The notes under the pieces: generated by a model
What the model was told of the DNA's origin: nothing
Database searches by the model: none
What the model saw: the letters and a program-made list of their open reading frames with translations, nothing else
Part shown: positions 8,088 to 15,060 of the stretch, piece after piece
Position numbering within the stretch: the stretch's first letter is position 1
How the letters are laid out: every line of letters begins with the position of its first letter
Virus record (IMG/VR): IMGVR_UViG_3300044732_000039
Coordinates: 1 to 20,401 of that record
Reading direction: 5' to 3' (one strand)
Length of the DNA: 20,401 nt
Source of the DNA: a virus
Translations under genes and position numbers: made by a program

Positions 8088-8531
8088 TCAAATACTCCAA
8101 GTTGTTTCTATAGGCTTCAAACCAAATCTACTGTAATCTAGTTTTTGACCTTCCATTTGGCTCATTGTATAATTTACAATAATACCATTGTCTTTTAATT
8201 CATCACAATGTTCAACATACTTTGCAAGCAATCTATAACCTGCTGTTGACCCACGATATTCTTTTTCTACCCAATATGCTATCTCACTCATTATAAGTTT
8301 GTTTGCATCCCACATAAATGGGCTTTTTATTGCTAACAACATACCTGTTAATTTCTTATCTTTTTCACTGACGAATGCAACACCTAACCCAACAACAATT
8401 GCTGTTAGTATCTTTAATGCTGTTTCTTCACTCTCAACAGTTAATCCTTTTATTGTACCACTGTCTCTGTAATGACGCAACATTTCCATTAATTGAGGTA
8501 TATCAAATTTATTTGCTAATCTTATTTTCAT
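8088..8531 (-). CDS. GNAT-family N-acetyltransferase in the tail module
   Basis: A 147-residue protein of normal GNAT length. It begins MKIRLANKFDIPQLMEML, a typical N-terminal GNAT strand-helix. Residues 81-103 carry MSEIAYWVEKEYRGSTAGYRLL: strand beta4 with the acetyl-CoA loop (R93-G-S-T-A-G98, a variant of R/QxxGxG/A). Residues 133-145 (YSRFGLKPIETTW) match the C-terminal Y-x-x-x-GF region. It sits between a minor tail gene and the tail-tip hub, with a weak ribosome binding site, so it is probably translated by re-initiation from the upstream gene (2-3 nt spacing). GNAT-like proteins are known in phage tail regions, for example the T7 gp13 family, but the substrate here is unknown: it could modify a virion protein or a host target. 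Confidence 0.8.
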   Translation of the reverse strand: MKIRLANKFDIPQLMEMLRHYRDSGTIKGLTVESEETALKILTAIVVGLGVAFVSEKDKKLTGMLLAIKSPFMWDANKLIMSEIAYWVEKEYRGSTAGYRLLAKYVEHCDELKDNGIIVNYTMSQMEGQKLDYSRFGLKPIETTWSI

Positions 8532-8534
8532 TTG

Positions 8535-9212
8535 TTAAGGACTCGCATCTGTAACGTTTGTATTTGTATCTTGCGATATCTGACTTGCATCTGTTTGTGC
8601 CTGACTTTGTGTAGTAGCGACTTGAACTGGTGGCTTACCAAAGTCAAACGCTCTATCACTTAAACTTGGGACACGATCCATACTTGTATCAGTCGGGTTA
8701 TACTCTTTCCAACTTTCGCTATTTGTTTTTCTACCCGCAATGCGATTTTCTAATACAGTCTTAAAGCTACTTGCATTTAATGTGATTGTGAAGTTATCAT
8801 CATTATCTTGGCGTTCTTCACTAATGTTGTAGTTGGTAACAATACCAGTAAACCTGTGAGCATTGCTTGTAAGATTATAGTTGTTATCATAAAAGCCACG
8901 TGTGATTTCTAATTGACTACCACGTATCAAACTACCTAATACGATGGCCATATTGTTGCCATCGATACCACTTAAACTAATACTTGTATCTGCACTTGTT
9001 ACACGAATATCACGCTGTTGTACACCAACTGCAAGTAAGCCACCTAATGGTGTGTATACTTGTCCATCAATAGTTTCAGATTGATAGCTACTACTGAATG
9101 TATAAACATTGTTGTTTGCTGTGTTGCCATACTCATTGTATATGGTCAGCTTAACAAACTCTGCATTATTAACTAATGGTTTATTATTTGCTACTGCTGG
9201 AATATTATCCAT
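8535..9212 (-). CDS. Minor tail/baseplate protein, lambda L/DUF2163-like
   Basis: A 225-residue protein. The ATG overlaps the upstream stop (TAATG) and has GGGGA ahead of it. The body is beta-rich (VYTFSSSYQSETIDGQVYTPLGGLLAVG, then SLSGIDGNN and QLEITRGFYDNNYN), as in baseplate ring proteins beside the distal tail protein. Residues about 150-195 carry ENRIAGRKTN and TSMDRVPSLSDRAFDFGKP. The order N-R-xx-G-R-x-T-N, then S-M-D-x-V-P and K-A-F-D-F-G-K-P is common in minor tail proteins of proteobacterial phages. The C-terminal 30 residues are Q/T/D-rich and probably disordered. Location between the distal tail protein and the hub supports a tip-complex role. The family label is by resemblance. 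Confidence 0.6.
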   Translation of the reverse strand: MDNIPAVANNKPLVNNAEFVKLTIYNEYGNTANNNVYTFSSSYQSETIDGQVYTPLGGLLAVGVQQRDIRVTSADTSISLSGIDGNNMAIVLGSLIRGSQLEITRGFYDNNYNLTSNAHRFTGIVTNYNISEERQDNDDNFTITLNASSFKTVLENRIAGRKTNSESWKEYNPTDTSMDRVPSLSDRAFDFGKPPVQVATTQSQAQTDASQISQDTNTNVTDASP

Positions 9213-9925
9213 TATGCTGTCCCCACAAATTCATAAAGTTCAAATGCGTCACTAAACTCTAACAATGCGTTATTAATAACAGTTGATCCACTCATTGCTT
9301 GACCACCAGGTATCAATTTATAAGTTGGCATATTAGGACAGAACATTTTAAACTGGCAATTATTACCAACAATAATACCTTCGCCAGTTAACGAGGTGGC
9401 TGGTGGAATAGGAGTAAGTATATTTGGTCTGCTTGTAGTAACAACTACCTCTGATCCAGATCCGCGCAATACTTGTGTTGTACTTGTGAATGGGTAAGGA
9501 TATTCATTTGATGATCCAATCTGTATTAAATCGTTTGGTGCAAATATAACTGCTGTTGTTGCGGCAGTTATACCACTTACGTTTAATGTAAGTGTTGTGC
9601 CAACCCAACTTACAACAGTAATTGTTGCTAATTGACCACTAGTCATTGCACCTTGATAACGAAAGATCCAACTTAATTGAGGTAGATTACTAAATGTAAT
9701 TATTTCTGGTGTTATTCGATCTAATGTATCTAGTGCTTCCATTAAATCCCTTGCTTGATAGTATTTAAATCTGTTTGGCATATCAAGTGTGAATTTCCAA
9801 GGGTTTTTAGTTGGTGTTTGACTAACACGAGGTATTTCATTGCGTGTGTATTGTATGCCAACTACTTTACGTCTATCTATGTTTAGTCCGTTAGAGTAGT
9901 TTAATATTGTTTGTAAGCCGGCCAT
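9212..9925 (-). CDS. Distal tail/minor tail protein (lambda M position)
   Basis: A 237-residue protein. The ATG at 9925 has AAGGA 7 nt upstream, and that site reuses the stop codon of the tape measure gene (TAAGGA). The N-terminus (NYSNGLNIDRRKVVGIQYTRNE...KNPWKFTLDMPNRFKYYQARDLMEAL) reads as the belt-like beta domain of distal tail proteins. It is followed by ITPEIITFSNLPQLSWIFRYQG, and an inserted Ig/OB-like strand-rich domain at about 95-185. The C-terminus ends with LLEFSDAFELYEFVGTA. It is the first gene after the tape measure, the usual slot for Dit or gpM, which caps the tail tube and links it to the hub. No enzymatic motifs seen. Confidence 0.65.
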   Translation of the reverse strand: MAGLQTILNYSNGLNIDRRKVVGIQYTRNEIPRVSQTPTKNPWKFTLDMPNRFKYYQARDLMEALDTLDRITPEIITFSNLPQLSWIFRYQGAMTSGQLATITVVSWVGTTLTLNVSGITAATTAVIFAPNDLIQIGSSNEYPYPFTSTTQVLRGSGSEVVVTTSRPNILTPIPPATSLTGEGIIVGNNCQFKMFCPNMPTYKLIPGGQAMSGSTVINNALLEFSDAFELYEFVGTA

Positions 9926-9935
9926 TTATATTTCC

Positions 9936-12380
9936 TTATCTACCATAACTTAATTCTTTTTGTGCCATTTGTACTGACCCAAATAACACTTTACGATTTT
10001 CAGCGAATAGTTGCGCTACTGATTTAGCGTCAACTGCACTAATGTTATTTGTAATGTATGTATTGCCTTGTGCGGCGTTAGCTACATTACCACCGTTAGG
10101 TACAATAGTGCCTGCTGTTTTTGGTACAAACAATTCAGGGCCATTCTCGCCAACAATGCTTGCTTTGCCTACTGGTGGTTGACCACCTTCAGCAAAAGAA
10201 CCACCAAATAATGATCCTAAGAAACTAGATATTCCACTACTTGCACTTGCAAATAGTTTGCTTGCTTGCGCTTTTAATTCTATTTTTAGTAAATCCTGTA
10301 TAACACTGCGAGCAAAATCACTAAACTTAAACTTGCCTGTAGTAACAAAATTATCAATAGCACTATTCATATTTTGCATAATGCTACTCATACCTTCACC
10401 TATAGTTTGTTGTAATCGAAAATTTGCCTGTTGTTGTTCTCCTATAGCTTCGTATGCTCTTGTAATCTGTTCTAAACCTTTTGCAAGTTCGTTAGCTTGA
10501 CTTACACTCATATCCATACTATCAAAACCTGCCGCAAATGCCTGACCTGCTTGACGACCTGCTTCTGTGGCATCACGTTTGATTTTAGCAAACTGTTGCT
10601 CCATTGGACTCTTGCGTATTTGACTACTCTCAAACAATGCTTCGTTCATCTTTTCATTAGCACCACGTATTTGATCGCCTAATGTTGCTTGACGTTCCAT
10701 TTGTTTTGTGATTTGCTCCATTGCAATTTCACGTTGCTTTTCATTATTGCTAGCAATTTGCTGGCGTGATATCACGCTATCTAAACCTTGACGTTGAGTT
10801 TCATATAGTTGACTTGCACTTGCAAGTTGTTCATTAATAATAGGAATTAAATATTCTTCTTCTTTTGTTAATGATTGTTTTTTCTTTACTAATTGGTCAA
10901 TAAGATTGGCATAATCTTTGGTTAAATCAGCTTGCGCTAATATTCTTGTTTTTTCTTCTTCGCCATAGCCAGCAATATCTGCTTCTAATCCCATACGAAA
11001 TTGAAGCTGTTGATTTTGTTTTACAAATTCACCAGAAATTTCTCTTATAGATTGTAGTGCTTTTTCACGTGCCTTTTGATCCACATCACGTTCAGGTTGT
11101 TTTACTGGAAAACGTTTTAATAAATTATTAGTTTCTGCTAAGTTTGCATCTTTAACAGCTTGCGCCATTTTTTCAGTTTCAATACGGCTTTCTTTTGCCT
11201 TATCAATTAGATTGTTCCAACCAAGCATATCAGCTAATTTATCGCCTACAAAATATCCGGCGATGGCACCAAAAAATGTTCCTACGGGCCCTAGTACCGT
11301 ACCTAATTTCGCACCTGCAATGGCAGCGCCGGCTAACCCTGGCGCCAGTGAACCAATGCCTTCAACCATTCGTGCAAGTGCGTTAACTGCTATTGAACCA
11401 AAATCATCAAACAATTGTGATGCTGTATATATTGCAGTACCAAATACAGCCAAAACTGCTACGGCACCACGTATAGCTACCATCATTCCACTGGTAGCGG
11501 CAAATATGCCACTCATCGCACCTTTTCCGTTTTTCGCTATAAATCCAAATTCTTTTCCAATAACAGTTAAGCCACGACCTATTTGACCTAGTACTTTAAC
11601 AACAGACAATCCAAAACTTAATGCAAAAGCTGCCGCCATTACAGCGCCTAAAACTTTTAATGCATTAACAAGGCCTTCTGCTTTAATGCCGCTTTCTTCC
11701 ATTGCAAGATTAAATGAATTAACTTTCATAATAATAGGTTCAAAAGCCATTAATAATGCAAGTTGTAAATTACCACTTGCACGTTCTAAGTTGTCGTTCA
11801 AGTCTGCGGCACGCCTAATTGATTGAGCGTATCTGTCGCCTTCACCAGCTGTTGCTCTTAATTTTTCTGCTAATTGAGCAGGATCAACAGTTTTAAAACT
11901 CTTACCAAACTTGTCCATCATTAGAGTTGCACGGCGACCGGAATCATCAATCTTGCCAATGCCTTCTAACGTTTTAATCATTAGGTCACGTTCACCTAAT
12001 TGTTGTAAATCTTTTAATGATACGCCTGCATCTTGGAATGAGTTTTGCGCTTTTATTGATCCTTGAGCGGCTTCGTCTATACTGCGAACAAACTGATTGA
12101 TAGCCGCAGGCATTTGGTCGATTTGACCACCACTTTCAGCTAATGCCTTTTTTAGTTCTACTAAATTACCAACAGCAATGCCAGTTGCATTGCTTAAATC
12201 TTGCAGACCATCTGCCATTTTGACTGCACTTGCGCCAATAGAAGCTAGCCCAATACCAAGCAATGCTGTTCTCAATCCACCAAAACTTTTCGAAACTTTA
12301 TCTATTCTACTGTTTAAGGTATCTAACGAACGAATAGCAGGTGATGTGTTTACGTCAACTGTATAACTTAAATCTGCCAT
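9936..12380 (-). CDS. Tail tape measure protein, lambda H-like
   Basis: An 814-residue protein and the second largest complete gene here. Residues 1-230 are helical with Ala/Gly-rich heptads. Three hydrophobic segments lie at about 240-266, 299-320 and 345-378. A long charged coiled-coil stretch runs to about 640. The C-terminus has the lambda H-type ending: FKFSDFARSVIQDLLKIELKAQ, an Ala/Ser/Gly-rich segment, then FAEGG and IVGENGPELFVP at about 742-753. Tape measure proteins set tail length and are ejected with the DNA; the known rule of about 1.5 angstroms per residue predicts a tail near 120 nm. It follows the G/T chaperone genes, as expected, since T binds the tape measure. The start lies 1 nt after the upstream stop with AAAGG ahead. 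Confidence 0.93.
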   Translation of the reverse strand: MADLSYTVDVNTSPAIRSLDTLNSRIDKVSKSFGGLRTALLGIGLASIGASAVKMADGLQDLSNATGIAVGNLVELKKALAESGGQIDQMPAAINQFVRSIDEAAQGSIKAQNSFQDAGVSLKDLQQLGERDLMIKTLEGIGKIDDSGRRATLMMDKFGKSFKTVDPAQLAEKLRATAGEGDRYAQSIRRAADLNDNLERASGNLQLALLMAFEPIIMKVNSFNLAMEESGIKAEGLVNALKVLGAVMAAAFALSFGLSVVKVLGQIGRGLTVIGKEFGFIAKNGKGAMSGIFAATSGMMVAIRGAVAVLAVFGTAIYTASQLFDDFGSIAVNALARMVEGIGSLAPGLAGAAIAGAKLGTVLGPVGTFFGAIAGYFVGDKLADMLGWNNLIDKAKESRIETEKMAQAVKDANLAETNNLLKRFPVKQPERDVDQKAREKALQSIREISGEFVKQNQQLQFRMGLEADIAGYGEEEKTRILAQADLTKDYANLIDQLVKKKQSLTKEEEYLIPIINEQLASASQLYETQRQGLDSVISRQQIASNNEKQREIAMEQITKQMERQATLGDQIRGANEKMNEALFESSQIRKSPMEQQFAKIKRDATEAGRQAGQAFAAGFDSMDMSVSQANELAKGLEQITRAYEAIGEQQQANFRLQQTIGEGMSSIMQNMNSAIDNFVTTGKFKFSDFARSVIQDLLKIELKAQASKLFASASSGISSFLGSLFGGSFAEGGQPPVGKASIVGENGPELFVPKTAGTIVPNGGNVANAAQGNTYITNNISAVDAKSVAQLFAENRKVLFGSVQMAQKELSYGR

Positions 12381-12381
12381 T

Positions 12382-12669
12382 TTACTTTGCCTTTAATATT
12401 TGTTTCATTCTTTTTTCAATGAACTGTTCTGTTGGTTTGGTCATACCATCTGGCGATTGTTTACTATAACCACTATCTAACTTCTGTGCATAGTTATAAC
12501 CAGCAACAATTTTATTACCTACTAATCTAGTTTTACGCCTAGCATTACCACTGCGCTTAGGAGTATCTTTTACAAATTCTGCAAAAGCTTCTTTAGGTAG
12601 TTTAGTGATTGCTTTTTCTATCTTTAATAAGCTTTTACTCATTTTGTTTTTTGTTAATGTTATCGACAT
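12382..12669 (-). CDS. Small HK97 gp10-like tail/head completion protein
   Basis: A 95-residue basic protein. The ATG at 12669 overlaps the stop of the T frame (TAATG) and has AAGGA upstream (AAGGAACAATA-ATG), which favours it over the internal Met10. Residues 35-80 carry TPKRSGNARRKTRLVGNKIVAGYNYAQKLDSGYSKQSP, ending with PTEQFI. This order (P-x-x-S/T-G, then Y-A-x-x-x-x-x-G, then P-x-x-F) resembles HK97 gp10-type completion proteins. Those usually sit between the connector and the tail terminator; here the gene lies between the chaperone and tape measure genes. The match is weak and short, so it could instead be an unrelated tail protein. Confidence 0.45.
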   Translation of the reverse strand: MSITLTKNKMSKSLLKIEKAITKLPKEAFAEFVKDTPKRSGNARRKTRLVGNKIVAGYNYAQKLDSGYSKQSPDGMTKPTEQFIEKRMKQILKAK

Positions 12670-12926
12670 TATTGTTCCTTACTCTTATCTAACAATTGTT
12701 GTAATTCGTCAGTTGTAAAATCTGGTATTGGCTCTCTACCATTATTGGCTGCCTTCTTATGATGATAGTTTTCAAACGTCATAGCGGCATCCATTATATA
12801 CAAATCAAACGTATTACTTCTACGTAACACTTCGCTAGGCAACATTCCGTAACGCTTACCTAGTCCGTCAATCGTCAGTATCATAGTCATCTTTTCAGAC
12901 TTAGGATCAATACTGTCTTGCGTTAC
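12669..12926 (-). CDS. T domain of the tail assembly chaperone, made by -1 frameshift from G
   Basis: This frame is open from the slip site at 12926 to the stop at 12669, with no stop codon between the slip and the internal ATG at 12890. It encodes 12 linker residues (VTQDSIDPKSEK) plus 73 residues (MTMILTIDGLGKRYGMLPSEVLRRSNTFDLYIMDAAMTFENYHHKK...). The GMLPSEVL...TFDLYIMDAAMTFE pattern is typical of the C-terminal T part of gpGT and related chaperones, which binds the tape measure. Frameshifting would give a 183-residue GT fusion. Independent initiation at 12890 is possible but its ribosome binding site (GAAAAG directly upstream) is poor. The downstream 95-residue gene begins within its stop. 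Confidence 0.8.
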   Translation of the reverse strand, partial: VTQDSIDPKSEKMTMILTIDGLGKRYGMLPSEVLRRSNTFDLYIMDAAMTFENYHHKKAANNGREPIPDFTTDELQQLLDKSKEQ

Positions 12927-13219
12927 TTTCCCAATAGTTCAGTCACCTTTGCAATTGCTTTCATCAACACGTGCGTAGGTAACATCTGGTCATCTTTTAA
13001 TATCTCTTTACCCTTTTCATCTAGGATCAATGTGCGTACAATGCCAATGATGCCACTGGTATCTTGTCCACTTGCATTTGCTAGTTTCATAAACACGTCC
13101 ATAGGCTGACGATCCCAAGTCCAGAATTCGATTGGCTCACCAAATTCTTTTATTGTATCTTCGTCATCAATGTGAATGTCGATTAGTTGAGGTTTTGCTG
13201 TAAGCTGTGAGAGTTTCAT
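12923..13219 (-). CDS. Tail assembly chaperone G
   Basis: A 98-residue protein. It contains FGEPIEFWTWDRQPMDVFMKLA at about 26-47, a hallmark of small chaperones encoded just before the tape measure, and ends TELLGK. The last sense codons are TTG GGA AAG before TAA, exactly the lambda-type slippery heptamer G-GGA-AAG. Most ribosomes would stop to give G; a minority would slip -1 to give GT. G coats the tape measure during tail assembly. The gene is preceded by its own putative late promoter (13243-13254) and AAGGA (AAAAGGAATAACAA-ATG). Confidence 0.85.
   Translation of the reverse strand: MKLSQLTAKPQLIDIHIDDEDTIKEFGEPIEFWTWDRQPMDVFMKLANASGQDTSGIIGIVRTLILDEKGKEILKDDQMLPTHVLMKAIAKVTELLGK
12926..12932 (-). 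promoter_or_regulatory. -1 ribosomal frameshift site GGGAAAG
   Basis: Minus-strand bases 12932 to 12926 read GGGAAAG in the phase G-GGA-AAG, followed at once by the zero-frame TAA. A -1 slip re-pairs on GGG AAA and continues in the T frame (12926 and 12890 differ by 36, a multiple of 3). The heptamer and its phase equal the lambda G-T site. I did not find a strong downstream hairpin by eye. Confidence 0.85.
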
Positions 13220-13242
13220 TTGTTATTCCTTTTAAATTATTG

Positions 13243-13254
13243 TAATGTATTTAT
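13243..13254 (-). promoter_or_regulatory. Putative late promoter motif ATAAATACATTA
   Basis: Minus-strand copy of the shared ATAAATASAWTA motif. The core at 13248-13254 ends 29 nt before the G start codon. The TAA stop of the 61-residue gene (13251-13253) is embedded in it. It would restart transcription after the terminator at 13450-13480. Confidence 0.6.
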
Positions 13255-13436
13255 TCGTTCTCGTTTAGGTCTTCTAATAGTTGATTTAGTAGAGCTAATC
13301 TAAATGCTTGCTTTGCTTTTAGTTGTTTGATTGTTGCCATCATATTGTCTAACATAGGCATCATCTTTGCTTCGTCAGCTATTAAGCTACGTAGTTTTTC
13401 TTCACTTGTCTTATACCATACTTGTTCTTGCGTCAT
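13251..13436 (-). CDS. Small helical protein between tail tube and chaperone genes
   Basis: A 61-residue, Met/Lys/Leu-rich, probably fully alpha-helical or coiled-coil protein (EEKLRSLIADEAKMMPMLDNMMATIKQLKAKQAF...LLEDLNENE). I do not recognise a family. The gene is sandwiched between a Rho-independent terminator, whose U-tract ends about 14 nt before its ATG, and a putative promoter overlapping its stop. It therefore has no visible promoter of its own and would be expressed only by read-through. The ribosome binding site is weak (GAAAGAAACAA-ATG). A role in tail assembly is suggested only by position. Confidence 0.6.
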   Translation of the reverse strand: MTQEQVWYKTSEEKLRSLIADEAKMMPMLDNMMATIKQLKAKQAFRLALLNQLLEDLNENE

Positions 13437-13449
13437 TTGTTTCTTTCAA

Positions 13450-13480
13450 TAAAAAAGGGAATACCTTTTGAGTATTCCCT
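13450..13480 (-). terminator. Rho-independent terminator after the tail tube gene
   Basis: The minus-strand arms AGGGAATAC (13480-13472) and GTATTCCCT (13464-13456) form a perfect 9-bp stem with a 7-nt loop. A T-run follows at once (13456-13451 on the minus strand). The plus-strand reading has no T-run, so the terminator acts in the direction of the genes. It lies 22 nt past the tail tube stop. Confidence 0.85.
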
Positions 13481-13502
13481 AATATTCCTATATCAATTAA
13501 GA

Positions 13503-14006
13503 TTAAGGGTTTTTCTCTGTGGTCATTGAACCATTTACAGCCAAAGTCATTGGCGTGATCCAAACAGGTGCATCAGGACTTGCAGTTGGTGCAAGTTGGC
13601 TGATAAAGCCTTGACCAGCATAGTAGTATGCGTTCGCAGTTGCATTGCCACCGTTCATTACAAGTTTAAATTGTAATGGCTGCTTATCAATACTTAACTG
13701 TGATACACCATAAAATGATGCTGATGTATTTGGCGTAGCATTTGCGTTGCCGAAGAACACTGAATCATCGATAACCATATTTACAGATATCTCATTATCT
13801 GCTGGTGTTGTAAGCTTATTCATATCTGTGTTGCAGAAATCTGTATAAGAATAAACTCCAGTAGAGTTAGTGATAGTGATATCTTGTAAGCAAGTTACTG
13901 ATAGAGTGTTTGCTATGTTACCCCAGTTAGCACTATTGCTAATGAGTTCTGTACTTACCAATAGTGTTGGTTGAGTACCTGTTGTGTTTACTGTAATTCT
14001 TGCCAT
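13503..14006 (-). CDS. Major tail tube protein
   Basis: A 167-residue beta-rich protein (MARITVNTTGTQPTLLVSTELISNSANWGN..., SVNMVIDDSVFFGNANATPNTSASFYGVSQL, KLVMNGGNATANAYYYAGQGFIS, PMTLAVNGSMTTEKN). Length, the absence of charged clusters and a closing beta strand fit tube proteins of siphoviruses. The context is decisive: it follows the tail terminator-like gene and precedes the chaperones and tape measure. It has one of the best ribosome binding sites in the window (AAGGAG, 7-8 nt spacing), in keeping with a protein needed in hundreds of copies. A terminator follows directly. No single signature motif proves the family. Confidence 0.7.
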   Translation of the reverse strand: MARITVNTTGTQPTLLVSTELISNSANWGNIANTLSVTCLQDITITNSTGVYSYTDFCNTDMNKLTTPADNEISVNMVIDDSVFFGNANATPNTSASFYGVSQLSIDKQPLQFKLVMNGGNATANAYYYAGQGFISQLAPTASPDAPVWITPMTLAVNGSMTTEKNP

Positions 14007-14030
14007 TTAAGTTCTCCTTGTATGTTGGCG

Positions 14031-14474
14031 TTATGTATTAAATTCTAATCTTGTTAATTCGAATGTCCAAACGTGCTTCTCTGCTTGCGTCGGCCCGTAT
14101 GTTCTGACTTGATTGAAATTTCTTTCAAAATAGCCTTCCATAAGTTGTTGTCCATCATCTTTCAATGCTGTAACTAGATTTGCAACTATTGCATTAACAT
14201 CTAGGTTATATGGATCATCTTGGTAACTAATGTATGTTACGTCAAATACATCAAATGCGTGATATATTGCGCCACAATATTGTATGCCAAGTTGATGTGG
14301 ATTTCTACTATTTGTATGTACATCGCTAACGTAAATGCCATAACGAACTTTCTCATCATCGCTGGGAAAATCGTCATAAATCGGAACACTCCAAGTTCTT
14401 GGAATGTCTCGTTTCAACACATCAATAATTTGTGTAGTATTGACTGTTGGTGCATTTAATATTACCGCTGCCAT
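14031..14474 (-). CDS. Tail terminator/completion-like protein
   Basis: A 147-residue protein whose ATG overlaps the stop of the connector gene (TAATG), with GGAG 9 nt upstream. It shows an N-terminal helix (TTQIIDVLKRDIPRTWSVPIYDDFP), then strands (VRYGIYVSDV; HAFDVFDVTYISYQDD), a helix (DVNAIVANLVTALKDD) and a terminal strand (KHVWTFELTRLEF). This alpha/beta layout and length fit the gpU/HK97 tail terminator fold, which caps the tube and joins it to the head. The position between connector and tube protein supports this. Sequence alone does not prove the family. Confidence 0.55.
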   Translation of the reverse strand: MAAVILNAPTVNTTQIIDVLKRDIPRTWSVPIYDDFPSDDEKVRYGIYVSDVHTNSRNPHQLGIQYCGAIYHAFDVFDVTYISYQDDPYNLDVNAIVANLVTALKDDGQQLMEGYFERNFNQVRTYGPTQAEKHVWTFELTRLEFNT

Positions 14475-15001
14475 TAGAAATATCTCCTATCCCCATTGAA
14501 ATAATCGACGTCCGCTGTCCAATTTTCTTCGAGTTTCGTTGTTGGTCCTTGAGGATTATCCATATATAAATCATAGAAGTTCATCAACTGCAACGCCTTT
14601 GTCCATTCATCTTCACATCGCTTTTTGGCGAATTCGTAATTCTGCATATCTACTTCATTCATATTAGATACGTCTGTTACTAGGCTCTCATAAAATACAA
14701 GAATAGCTCCGAACGTATCTAAACGAATTAATGTTTGATCGCTTTTAATCAATAGACTTGGATTGAAACTTGAAATCAATTGTCCATTAGGCAAATTAGC
14801 ATAATAGTAAGCACCCAAAACGGTGTCGCAGTATTTCTGCCACCATCCGAACTCTAACTTATAAAGCCACTCTTGTGAACCGACCTTAAAGTATGGAGCC
14901 CAATCAACTTGTAGAGCACTAGCTCTACGCTCCGCTGCCGGATCGTAGAACTGTATGTCCTCTACTGTTGCATTTGATATTCGTTGATATGGTACCGACA
15001 T
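14474..15001 (-). CDS. Head-tail connector/head completion protein
   Basis: A 175-residue protein rich in aromatic residues (WLYKLEFGWWQKYCDTVLGAYYYANLPNGQLIS, DLYMDNPQGP, YFNGDRRYF). It probably combines helices with a short beta part. It is the first gene after the capsid gene, the usual place of adaptor or stopper proteins that bind under the portal. The ribosome binding site AAAGGA is rather far (about 11 nt) from the ATG at 15001. No family motif is recognised, so the role rests on synteny. The gene is separated from the capsid gene by 59 nt holding a hairpin, and it overlaps the following gene by one base. Confidence 0.5.
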   Translation of the reverse strand: MSVPYQRISNATVEDIQFYDPAAERRASALQVDWAPYFKVGSQEWLYKLEFGWWQKYCDTVLGAYYYANLPNGQLISSFNPSLLIKSDQTLIRLDTFGAILVFYESLVTDVSNMNEVDMQNYEFAKKRCEDEWTKALQLMNFYDLYMDNPQGPTTKLEENWTADVDYFNGDRRYF

Positions 15002-15024
15002 ATTATATTATTTCCTTTAGACAT

Positions 15025-15052
15025 TGAACGAGGATGTTTAGATCCTCATTCA
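15025..15052 (-). promoter_or_regulatory. Stem-loop after the major capsid gene
   Basis: In the minus-strand RNA the arms TGAATGAGGAT and ATCCTCGTTCA form an 11-bp stem with one G-U pair and a 6-nt loop (CTAAAC). On the plus strand the same position would be a C-A mismatch, which fits a structure selected in the transcript. No T-run follows, so it is more likely an RNA-stability or processing element, or a weak/Rho-type attenuator, than an intrinsic terminator. Confidence 0.6.
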
Positions 15053-15060
15053 TATTCGAA

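Noticed and set aside
12888-12890. ATG at 12890 as the true start of a separate 73-residue gene
   Set aside because: The poor ribosome binding site and the in-phase GGGAAAG slip with open linker make the frame an extension of G. Independent initiation is kept only as a minor possibility.
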